From Candidatus Avelusimicrobium aviculae (GTDB lineage Bacteria > Elusimicrobiota > Elusimicrobia > Elusimicrobiales > Elusimicrobiaceae): 64,000 nucleotides of DNA. Of the stretch, positions 16,691 through 24,069 are shown one piece after another; position 1 is the first letter of the stretch, and every line of letters starts with the position of its first letter. Where the stretch lies: assembly GCA_944324655.1 (NCBI GenBank), contig CALUXF010000003.1, positions 1 through 64,000 of the forward strand, written 5' to 3'. A program made the position numbers and the translations under genes. The notes under the pieces are model-generated. The model saw nothing but the letters and a program-made list of their open reading frames with translations, was not told the DNA's origin and searched no databases.

Positions 16691-17545
16691 TTAATGCAGG
16701 CCGCATTTGCAGACATGGTCTTTTTCATATTGCTGCAAGCTGGCGGCCTCCATGGGTTTATATTCGCTCGTACGGCGGATCAGTTCGTCAAAATCAATGG
16801 TGCGGGAAGGGAACATCGGCCCGTCCACACACGCGAAACGCACTTTTCCGTCCACCGTTACGCGGCAGCAGCCGCACATGCCGGTGCCGTCCAGCATAAT
16901 GGGGTTTAAACTGGCGTGGGGCTCAATGCCCAGCTTATCCATAAGCAAAGAGGTGAACTTCATCATCGGGATAGGGCCGATAATAAACCCGGCTTGGATT
17001 TTTTCTCCCCCTTCCACAATGCTTTTTAAAGCGTCCGTCACCATGCCTTTTTGACCGTGGGAACCGTCGTCCGTCGCGCAGACGGTAACATCAGACACGG
17101 CACGCATTTCTTCTTCCAAAATAAGCAGGCTTTTGGTGCGCGCGCCTAATACAGAAACCACCCTGTTTCCGGCTTGTTTAAACGCGCGGGCGATGGGATA
17201 CACTTCCGCGATACCCACGCCGCCGCCCACCACCGCCACGGTGCCGTAATTTTTTATTTCCACCGGGGTGCCTAACGGGCCGGCCACGTTGGCAAACTGG
17301 TCCCCTTGTTTTAAGGAATTAAACATAACCGTGGATTTGCCGATAGCCTGGATAATTACGGTAATGGTGCCGGCTTGGGCATCCCAATCCACCAACGTAA
17401 CGGGAATGCGTTCCCCCCCCTCGCAGCCGCGCAAAATAACAAATTGCCCGGCTTGGGCGGTTTTAGCTATTAAAGGTTTATAAATAACAAATTTAGAAAC
17501 CACATCGCTTAAATCTTCTTTTACTAAAATGGTATTTTCTTGCAT
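16691..17545 (-). CDS. nfnA: NfnA-type flavoprotein subunit
   Basis: A 284-residue FAD/[2Fe-2S] protein of the ferredoxin-NADP reductase class. It has the N-terminal FAD-binding barrel, a nucleotide-binding GGGVGIAEVYPIARA and a C-terminal cluster motif GMCGCCRV...FACVDGP whose cysteines bind [2Fe-2S]. With the large subunit encoded just upstream (1-base gap) it should form the electron-bifurcating NADH-dependent ferredoxin:NADP+ oxidoreductase, which links reduced ferredoxin and NADH to NADPH in anaerobes. GGGGAG precedes the ATG. It might instead be annotated as a sulfide dehydrogenase alpha subunit; the pairing with a GltD-like partner is the same in both names. Confidence 0.9.
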   Translation of the reverse strand: MQENTILVKEDLSDVVSKFVIYKPLIAKTAQAGQFVILRGCEGGERIPVTLVDWDAQAGTITVIIQAIGKSTVMFNSLKQGDQFANVAGPLGTPVEIKNYGTVAVVGGGVGIAEVYPIARAFKQAGNRVVSVLGARTKSLLILEEEMRAVSDVTVCATDDGSHGQKGMVTDALKSIVEGGEKIQAGFIIGPIPMMKFTSLLMDKLGIEPHASLNPIMLDGTGMCGCCRVTVDGKVRFACVDGPMFPSRTIDFDELIRRTSEYKPMEAASLQQYEKDHVCKCGLH

Positions 17546-17546
17546 A

Positions 17547-18938
17547 TTATTTCTCCCCTTTCAAATAGCTGTCTATACGGCGGGCGGCTTCCAGACCGTC
17601 TTTCATAGCTAAAAGCACGGTAGCCCCGCCGCGGATAATGTCTCCCCCCGCATATACGCCGGGTAAAGAAGTGGAACCGTTTTCATCCAACTCCAAAACG
17701 CCGCGGTCCGTCGTTTTCAAACCGGGGGTGTGTTTGGGCAAAATGGGGTTAGGCTTTTGACCAATGGCCACTATTACCGTTTCCACTTCCATCACAAAAT
17801 CAGAACCCGGTATCTCCACCGGCCGGCGGCGGCCCTTTTCATCCGGCTCACCCAATTGGTTTCGGGTAAAGCGAACGCCGGTTACATGGCCTTTGTCATC
17901 TTGTAAAATTTCCTTGGGGGTTACCAAGAATTCAAATTTTACCCCCTCTTCCTGCGCGTGCTCCACTTCGGCCGCGCGGGCGGGCATTTCCGCCGCGCTG
18001 CGGCGGTAAGCGATGGTTACGCTCTGCGGCCCTAAGCGCATGGCGCAGCGGGCGGCATCCATCGCGCTGTTGCCGGCCCCCAACACCACTACGCGCTTGC
18101 CCACGGTAATGGGGGTATCCGTCTGCGGAAATTTATAAGCCTGCATTAAATTAATACGGGTTAAAAATTCATTGGCGCTGTATACACCTACGCCGTTTTC
18201 CCCGGGAACGCCGGTCATGGTGGGAAGCCCAGCCCCGCTGCCGATGTAAACGGCATCATATTCTTTGCGCAACTGCTCTACCGGAATGGTTACGCCGGCC
18301 AGCACGTCTGTCTTAAATTTTACACCCATGGCTTGAACGGTTTCAATTTCGTGGTTGATGACTTCGCGCGGCAAACGAAAAGACGGTATCCCATAGCGAA
18401 GCACGCCGCCATAAGCATGCAGCGCCTCCAGCACCGTTACGTCATGCCCTAAACGTTTTAACTCCGCAGCGCACGCAATGGAGGACGGCCCCGAACCAAT
18501 GCACACCACTTTCTTGCCGGTAGGGGCGGCCGTTTGCGGAGCTTTTAACAAGCCTTCTTTGCGGGCCGTGTCAGCCACGTAACGCTCCAACATGCCGATA
18601 TTCACAGAGCCGAATTTCGCTTTTAATACGCAGTTTCCTTCGCAGTGCTTTTCCTGCGGGCAAACACGCCCGCAAATGGCGGGCAGCAGGCTGGTTTCCA
18701 TAATTTTGCTGGCGGCTTCACCCACTTTTCCTTCTTTTAATAAAGCGATAAAAGCCGGTATTTGCACCCCCACCGGGCAGTTGGCCTGGCAACGGGCATT
18801 TTGGCAATGCAGGCAGCGTTCGGCTTCCGCTAAGGCTTCCTCTTTGGTAAATGTTTTGGTTACTTCGTCAAAATTGTTTTTTCTTACTTCAGGCGCTTGG
18901 TTTTGGCCGGCTTGGCGCGGCGCAGACGGATTGGGCAT
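17547..18938 (-). CDS. nfnB: NfnB-type (GltD-like) subunit
   Basis: A 463-residue flavoprotein resembling the small chain of glutamate synthase. N-terminal cysteine groups CLHCQNARCQANCP and CGRVCPQEKHCEGNC carry two [4Fe-4S] clusters; then two Rossmann folds: GSGPSSIACAAELKRLG for FAD and GAGNSAMDAARCAMRLG for NADP(H); the C-terminal GVYAGGDIIRGGATVLLAMKDG closes the FAD site. No glutamate synthase large subunit is nearby, while an NfnA-type gene follows at 1 base, so the NfnAB assignment is preferred over GltD. Start ATG 18938 has GAGGTG at the right distance. Confidence 0.92.
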   Translation of the reverse strand: MPNPSAPRQAGQNQAPEVRKNNFDEVTKTFTKEEALAEAERCLHCQNARCQANCPVGVQIPAFIALLKEGKVGEAASKIMETSLLPAICGRVCPQEKHCEGNCVLKAKFGSVNIGMLERYVADTARKEGLLKAPQTAAPTGKKVVCIGSGPSSIACAAELKRLGHDVTVLEALHAYGGVLRYGIPSFRLPREVINHEIETVQAMGVKFKTDVLAGVTIPVEQLRKEYDAVYIGSGAGLPTMTGVPGENGVGVYSANEFLTRINLMQAYKFPQTDTPITVGKRVVVLGAGNSAMDAARCAMRLGPQSVTIAYRRSAAEMPARAAEVEHAQEEGVKFEFLVTPKEILQDDKGHVTGVRFTRNQLGEPDEKGRRRPVEIPGSDFVMEVETVIVAIGQKPNPILPKHTPGLKTTDRGVLELDENGSTSLPGVYAGGDIIRGGATVLLAMKDGLEAARRIDSYLKGEK

Positions 18939-19012
18939 AGCTCACCTCTCAACTAATATAAAAACACCCTGTTTAAATGGGCAGACTTGTGTTATACTAA
19001 CAGTGCCGACAA

Positions 19013-19040
19013 TTGAAATCAAACCCAATTGTTGTACAAT
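19013..19040 (+). promoter_or_regulatory. promoter of the YtxH-like gene
   Basis: TTGAAA (19013-19018), 16-bp spacer, TACAAT (19035-19040). Confidence 0.6.
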
Positions 19041-19077
19041 ATATATTATACAAATCTAGCTGTAAAAAGGAGGGGTT

Positions 19078-19401
19078 ATGAGCGACAGATGTGATTGTGC
19101 AGGAGCGAATTTGGCTTCTTTCTTGTTAGGGGCTGTGGTAGGAGCCGCTTTAGGGGTTATGTTTGCCCCCGCAAAAGGTGAAACCACCCGCCGCAAACTT
19201 AGAAACTGGGCTGACGCGGAATATGAAGAACAAAAAGAAAAAATTTCCGATACGGCCGCCGAACTAAAGGAAAAGCTTACCAAACACGCCAATGAAGTAA
19301 GAGAAAAAATTACCGAAGAGGCCAAAGACGTAAAGGAAAAGCTGACCAAAGAGTTCAACAAACGCAAAGAAGAATTGGCCGAAAAATTCAAAAAAGACTA
19401 A
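19078..19401 (+). CDS. YtxH-domain membrane/coiled-coil protein
   Basis: A 107-residue protein with one Gly/Ala-rich membrane helix (residues 12-30, ASFLLGAVVGAALGVMFAP), followed by the YtxH-type AKGETTRRKLR and a long, highly charged K/E helix (40-107) with 11- or 7-residue periodicity as in LEA-like or apolipoprotein-like helices. Such proteins are often stress-related and membrane-associated; precise role unknown. AGGAGGGG is one of the strongest ribosome-binding sites in the window, suggesting high expression. A terminator follows. Confidence 0.88.
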   Translation: MSDRCDCAGANLASFLLGAVVGAALGVMFAPAKGETTRRKLRNWADAEYEEQKEKISDTAAELKEKLTKHANEVREKITEEAKDVKEKLTKEFNKRKEELAEKFKKD

Positions 19402-19416
19402 TTCCCTTTCAACACA

Positions 19417-19447
19417 AAACCCCGCCTATAAGCAGGCGGGGTTTTTA
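19417..19447. terminator. bidirectional terminator
   Basis: Eleven-bp stem AAACCCCGCCT/AGGCGGGGTTT, loop ATAAGC, T runs on both strands; between convergent genes. Confidence 0.9.
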
Positions 19448-19462
19448 TTTAGGCGCGCAAAC

Positions 19463-20407
19463 TTACTTTTTATTGCAAAAATCTTTTGCCAGGGCAAACG
19501 CTTCCTGCACGCTGACGGCGGGCTGCGCAAATACCTTGCTTATGGCCATTTCATGATTGGAAATGGAATGGATAATTTCGTCCACCAAAAAGCCTTTGTT
19601 TACTTCTCTTTCTATCGCTTCTATCACGGAAAAAGGATCCGCCGGCGCCAAAATATTTTCCACCCCGCAGTGCAGCATTTTTAACGCGGCTGCCGCTTCA
19701 TAGCGTACGTACGCTTTCCATAGCGGGAAGCTTAAAATACAGCCTTTGTAATTTAAACGTTTTTTCAACAAACCGCGCAAAATTTTGTCTGACAGCATGG
19801 CTTGGTTTTCCCCGTCAATATTAGGGAAAGTCATATCAGAAGGCATAATAGCGTCCGCCCGGCGGAAGAGGCTTTTATAGGGCATAAACTCGGCGTCTTC
19901 CATTTGGGCCAACGTTTTCAGTACGCCGCTTACCCCGGGGAAATATTTAATGCAGTTTAACGCGCCTCCGTTGGAGAGGCCGGCTACAAAATCACCCGCC
20001 AAACGAGTGACGCAAGAGGGAACCTCACAGAAAGCGGGGGAGGAGTACCCCAAATCCACCACCGGGGCAAAAAGCCAGTCTATCCCCAAACTGCGCGCCT
20101 GCAAGGCAAGCACATTGCCCTTTTTATAAGCCCCTTCGGCCGAAGAGCACTTTCCCAACGAAATATTAGACGGCAACGCCGGGGCATCCGGCACCACTTC
20201 CGTCAAGTCTTCGTTAATATCCGCGCAAATAAGCAAATGATTGTAAGGAGAAGCTTCCCGCATTTTTTGGGTAAAAGCAAGGGTTTGCTGGGCCGTGCCA
20301 CCGTATACACAAAAACCGCCCACGCCCATACGGGCCAGCTGTTTGGCGGTGGATAAATCACTCTCACCAAACCAAAACCCCGGGAAAACAATGCGGGCTA
20401 CTTTCAT
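19463..20407 (-). CDS. GH3 (NagZ)-like protein lacking catalytic residues
   Basis: A 314-residue protein with the fold markers of GH3 beta-N-acetylhexosaminidases: GIDWLFAPVVDLG, CIKYFPG, RADAIMPSDMTFPNID and the C-terminal helices. However, the H of KHFPGH and the D-S-H catalytic loop are replaced (KYFPGVSG..., KTLAQ), and the strand that normally ends in the nucleophile (FSDDLSM) reads LSFPLWK with no aspartate. It therefore looks like a non-catalytic homologue, perhaps a binding protein for peptidoglycan-type sugars. I start at ATG 20407 (MKVARIVFPG, GGAG upstream), not the longer frame. It is the last gene of the ndk unit. No signal peptide. Confidence 0.8.
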   Translation of the reverse strand: MKVARIVFPGFWFGESDLSTAKQLARMGVGGFCVYGGTAQQTLAFTQKMREASPYNHLLICADINEDLTEVVPDAPALPSNISLGKCSSAEGAYKKGNVLALQARSLGIDWLFAPVVDLGYSSPAFCEVPSCVTRLAGDFVAGLSNGGALNCIKYFPGVSGVLKTLAQMEDAEFMPYKSLFRRADAIMPSDMTFPNIDGENQAMLSDKILRGLLKKRLNYKGCILSFPLWKAYVRYEAAAALKMLHCGVENILAPADPFSVIEAIEREVNKGFLVDEIIHSISNHEMAISKVFAQPAVSVQEAFALAKDFCNKK

Positions 20408-20417
20408 ATTTTCTCCG

Positions 20418-21284
20418 TTATTCCAGCACCGAAGGCACCAGCGCTTCTTCCGTAGAGGAAGGGCCAATCAGCAGCAGGTCCGTCTGCGTCTGCGGCTCCG
20501 CCTCCACTACTACCAAATCCGGTTTAATTTCCGGGCGGGCAGGAACTTCCAGCCATTGCAGCAAAGAAGGGATTAAATATTTATCCAGCATTTCATGGGA
20601 CATCAAATTATACGCCGTTAAAAATACGATAGAACCTTCTCTGCCGTTATTTTCCGCCGTCAAATACGCCACATTGCGTATTACGCTGGCTTCCAAAAAT
20701 GTTTTTTTATCTTCCGCCCCAACGGCAATAAGCACATTGCCTTTATAAAGACGCATGGCGGGAATTGTAAGCACATCGCGCGTATTAGTGGTGGGCGTGA
20801 TTAACGCCAAAGAACCGATGTCCGGCGTGAGCGTAACGCTTTTGGCCGCCACATTAGCCCCTAAACCGGCACCCAGCAAAACCATATTGTCCAAGGAAAT
20901 CCCTTTCTTTTGCAAAAAAGAAACGGCGGCTTCCACATCGCGGGGCATTTTGTTAAACTCATTATCCAGCCCTTCGCGCGCGAAAGAAGCGTACTCCCCT
21001 TGGTTAATGCTTTGGCCGTGGCCGCGGAAATCAAAAGCCAAATAGCCATACCCCGCACTGGCCAAAGAAGCGGCAAATTTGGTAAAAGCGGTTTTGTCTT
21101 TTCCCAAATCATGCAGCAAAATTACCGTGCGGTGTTCTTCGGTGGGAGTTTGATACACGCCGGAGAGGGACCACCCGTCCGACGTTTCCAACGTGACGGC
21201 TTGCCCCTTCATATCAGCGGCAGATAACGGCAGGGACCCCATTACCGCCAAGGCCCCCGCCAGTAAAAAAGTCCACACTTTCAT
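20418..21284 (-). CDS. secreted alpha/beta-hydrolase-like protein, nucleophile missing
   Basis: A 288-residue protein with a signal peptide (1-22, ending LSAAD). The body has the alpha/beta-hydrolase landmarks: VILLHDLGKDK (oxyanion strand), GYGYLAFDFRGHGQS, VGAEDKK (acid) and SHEML (possible His). The nucleophile elbow reads LLGAGLGANVA, so the G-x-S-x-G serine is glycine; the protein is probably inactive or uses another mechanism. The last 40 residues (PARPEIKPDLVVVEAEPQ...) are an unusual extension. Start at ATG 21284, one base after the ndk stop, hence translational coupling. Role unknown. Confidence 0.8.
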   Translation of the reverse strand: MKVWTFLLAGALAVMGSLPLSAADMKGQAVTLETSDGWSLSGVYQTPTEEHRTVILLHDLGKDKTAFTKFAASLASAGYGYLAFDFRGHGQSINQGEYASFAREGLDNEFNKMPRDVEAAVSFLQKKGISLDNMVLLGAGLGANVAAKSVTLTPDIGSLALITPTTNTRDVLTIPAMRLYKGNVLIAVGAEDKKTFLEASVIRNVAYLTAENNGREGSIVFLTAYNLMSHEMLDKYLIPSLLQWLEVPARPEIKPDLVVVEAEPQTQTDLLLIGPSSTEEALVPSVLE

Positions 21285-21285
21285 G

Positions 21286-21744
21286 CTATCTGTCCAAAAC
21301 CTCTTCGGGTTTAAACCAAAGCGCAATTTCTTTTTCGGCATCTTCCGGAGAGCCGGAGGCGTGCACGCAGTTTTGCATAACATCGCCTATAAAGCGCCCA
21401 AAACTGCCGCGGATGGTCCATGGGGCGGCTTTTTCCGGGTTGGTGCTGCCGATTTCCTGGCGCACTTTGGCAATGGCGTTTTCCCCTTGGAAAACGAAAG
21501 CGTAAATTTTATGGTTGGGCACATTGTTAAATTCACCCATCATGTATTGAATGACTTCTTCTAAAAAGGGTTTGCCTTCCAGGTTTTTATAATGGGCCCG
21601 GGCCAGCTCTTCCGTTAAAGAAACCACTTTTGCCCCGGTCATTTGCAGGCCGAGGTGATCCAAGCGGTCCAAAATAAGACCGCTGATGCGTTTTTCAATA
21701 GCATCAGGTTTAATAAGTACTAGTGTGCGTTCCATATATCTCAT
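21286..21744 (-). CDS. ndk: nucleoside diphosphate kinase
   Basis: A 152-residue (or 149 if started at the second ATG, 21735) Ndk that equilibrates NTP and NDP pools through a phosphohistidine. ERTLVLIKPDAIEKR is the family start, and NCVHASGSPEDAEKEI contains the active-site histidine. Length is slightly above the usual 140 residues because of an extended C-terminus (ALWFKPEEVLDR). A TATAAT box (21753-21758) lies only 8 bases before ATG 21744, so a leaderless start is possible. First gene of a three-gene operon with two pseudoenzyme-like proteins. Confidence 0.96.
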   Translation of the reverse strand: MRYMERTLVLIKPDAIEKRISGLILDRLDHLGLQMTGAKVVSLTEELARAHYKNLEGKPFLEEVIQYMMGEFNNVPNHKIYAFVFQGENAIAKVRQEIGSTNPEKAAPWTIRGSFGRFIGDVMQNCVHASGSPEDAEKEIALWFKPEEVLDR

Positions 21745-21846
21745 ATTTAAACATTATACCAATATAAAAGCTTAAGTCAACGTCCGGCAGTTGCGCCTTT
21801 TGCGGCGGATTATTGGTATAATAGAAGATAACTAAGCGAGGTTTCT

Positions 21847-22914
21847 ATGGCAGAAGAAAAAATAATCCGTTTCGGCGTATTGGGCGCCGGGAAAATAGGC
21901 ACGTTTCACACACGCACCTTAGCCGGGCTGAAAAAAGCCGGCGTCTCTTTGGTGGGCGTGTGCGACCCGGATTTAATGCGCGCGCAAAAATTAGCGTGGG
22001 AATATAACTGCACCCCCTATTCCAAACCGGAAGAATTAATCCCGCAGATTGACGCGGTCATCATTGCCTCCCCCACGCAGCTGCACCACAAACTGGGCAT
22101 GTATTGTTTGGAAAACGGCATCCATACCCTGGTGGAAAAACCCATTGCCGTTACCATGGAAGAAGCGCGGGATTTAATCCGCCTGGCCAAGCGCAAAGAA
22201 TTGGTGCTTCAGGTAGGGCATGTGGAACGCTTTAACCCCGCCGTTGTGGAAGCCAATAAATTTATTCAGGACCCCCGCTTTATCACCATCAACCGCTTAG
22301 GGCCGTATGACCCGCGCATGTCCAACATCAGCGTGGTGCTGGATTTAATGATTCACGATATTGACCTGCTGCTTACATTAGTCCCCAGCGAAGTCACCTC
22401 CATAGACGCCACGGGGCTGAGCTTATTCTCCGCCCATGAAGACATCGCCAACGTGCGCTTCCGTTTTGCCAACGGGGCCGTGGCGGACATTACCGCCAGC
22501 CGCGCCAGTTTTGAACGCGCGCGCTACATGCATTTGTTTCAGAAAGACGCCTATGTATCCGTGGATTTTATGAACGCCCGCGTAAAAGTGTATAAAAAAG
22601 AAAAACCGGTCATAGAAAGCATGCAGGACGTAAGCGTACAATACCCCAAAGTGGAAAAACAAATGCCCATCACCGCTGAACAGCTGCATTTTATTAACTG
22701 CATACGCACCAACCGCACGCCGGCGCCCAGCGGGGAAAAGGGCTCCCAAGCCTTAGAGCTGGCTTTGAAAATTACGGAACAAATCCAACGTTTTGATATC
22801 CCCAAAACCACCCATTTGCATACGCCTAAACCGTTTCAAATGGCAAGCAACGTGGCCCGCGCCGCCCAAATTATGCTGGACGAAACCCTGGGCAACATGA
22901 AAAGGGAAGATTAA
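21847..22914 (+). CDS. Gfo/Idh/MocA dehydrogenase, possible GnnA
   Basis: A 355-residue NAD(P)-dependent oxidoreductase: Rossmann motif GVLGAGKIGTFH (10-21), VCDPD, IIASPTQLHH, the EKPIA catalytic lysine motif and the GHVERFNP signature, then a C-terminal alpha/beta domain with LDLMIHDIDLLLTL. It is 2 bases before lpxB. In several bacteria a member of this family, GnnA, oxidises UDP-GlcNAc at C3 to make the diamino sugar of lipid A; the location here makes that attractive, but no aminotransferase (GnnB) is visible in the window. TATAAT at 21817-21822 and GAGG before ATG. Confidence 0.9.
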   Translation: MAEEKIIRFGVLGAGKIGTFHTRTLAGLKKAGVSLVGVCDPDLMRAQKLAWEYNCTPYSKPEELIPQIDAVIIASPTQLHHKLGMYCLENGIHTLVEKPIAVTMEEARDLIRLAKRKELVLQVGHVERFNPAVVEANKFIQDPRFITINRLGPYDPRMSNISVVLDLMIHDIDLLLTLVPSEVTSIDATGLSLFSAHEDIANVRFRFANGAVADITASRASFERARYMHLFQKDAYVSVDFMNARVKVYKKEKPVIESMQDVSVQYPKVEKQMPITAEQLHFINCIRTNRTPAPSGEKGSQALELALKITEQIQRFDIPKTTHLHTPKPFQMASNVARAAQIMLDETLGNMKRED

Positions 22915-22916
22915 TT

Positions 22917-24068
22917 ATGACGATTACCCCCATCACTAAAAACATGTTAATTGTAGCCGGGGACGTATCCGGCGATTTGCACGCCGCCAATTTAATCAAA
23001 GCCTTAAAAACACAAGACCCGGATTTGAAAATAACCGCCATTGGCGGGAAACTGATGGAAAAAGAGGCCGACGAATTTCTGTTTGACCTGGCCTCCAAGG
23101 GAGCCAGCGGTTTTGTGGAACCGCTTAAAAAAATGCCCATGTGGGTAAAACTGCTCTCCATGATACGCGAGTACATGGAAACCCAAAACCCCATCGCCCT
23201 CGTTGTGGTAGATTTTTACGGCTTTAACCACCAAGTATTGGGTTTGGCGGCCCACCGCAATATACCGGCCTATTATTATGTTACCCCGCAGGTATGGGCC
23301 AGCCGCCAATACCGGGCCAAACGCTTGGCTGCGCTAACCCGCAAAATGTTTGTAATTTACCCGTTTGAACCGGCCTTCCACCAGAAATTTGGCGGCAAGG
23401 CCGTTTTTTTGGGCAACCCGCTGTTAGACATCATGCCGGACGCTGCCGCTAAAACCTACGCCATCCAGGACCCTAAAAACCACCCTTGGAAACTGGGCAT
23501 GCTGCCCGGCAGCCGTATGGGGGAAATAACCCGCTTAACCCCGGTTTTTTATCAGGCGTTTAAAAAAGTGTTAAAATCTTTCCCCAACACGCAGGCTTAT
23601 CTGTTTGCGCTGCCTTCCCTGCCCGATAAAGTATTTTTGGATTTACTGGGTGAAAAACCGCACCCGCATTTTCATATCGTGCGCGACGAGCACTATGCCC
23701 AGCGCGCGCAAATGGACTATTTGCTTTGCTGCTCCGGCACGGCCACGTTGGAAAGCGCCCTTTTAGGCGTGCCGATGCTGGTGGCTTATAAACTTTCTTG
23801 GCCGACGTATAAAATAGCCAAAATGGTCATTAAAGTAAATTACATTTCTTTAGTAAATTTACTGGCTGAGCAAAAACCGTTGGTTAAAGAGTTTATCCAG
23901 CAAGACGCTACCGCCACCGCTTTGGCGGCTGAAACAACCTCCATGTTTCAAAACCCCAAAAGTTTGGAGCAAATGCATCAGAAACTGCTGGAACTGCGCG
24001 CTTCCTTAGGGGAAAAGGGCGTAGCCCAGCGCGCTGCCGCGGATATTTTGGAAGATTTAAAAAAATAA
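22917..24068 (+). CDS. lpxB: lipid-A-disaccharide synthase
   Basis: A 383-residue GT19 glycosyltransferase that joins UDP-2,3-diacylglucosamine and lipid X into the lipid A disaccharide at the inner membrane. Landmarks: AGDVSGDLHAANLI near the N-terminus, DFYGFNHQV, YYVTPQVWASR, LGNPLLD, LPGSRMGEI and CCSGTATLESALLGVPMLVAYKLS. Complete and of normal length. Its presence shows the cell makes lipid A. It sits 2 bases after the dehydrogenase gene and 1 base before the Rsh gene. Confidence 0.96.
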   Translation: MTITPITKNMLIVAGDVSGDLHAANLIKALKTQDPDLKITAIGGKLMEKEADEFLFDLASKGASGFVEPLKKMPMWVKLLSMIREYMETQNPIALVVVDFYGFNHQVLGLAAHRNIPAYYYVTPQVWASRQYRAKRLAALTRKMFVIYPFEPAFHQKFGGKAVFLGNPLLDIMPDAAAKTYAIQDPKNHPWKLGMLPGSRMGEITRLTPVFYQAFKKVLKSFPNTQAYLFALPSLPDKVFLDLLGEKPHPHFHIVRDEHYAQRAQMDYLLCCSGTATLESALLGVPMLVAYKLSWPTYKIAKMVIKVNYISLVNLLAEQKPLVKEFIQQDATATALAAETTSMFQNPKSLEQMHQKLLELRASLGEKGVAQRAAADILEDLKK

Positions 24069-24069
24069 T

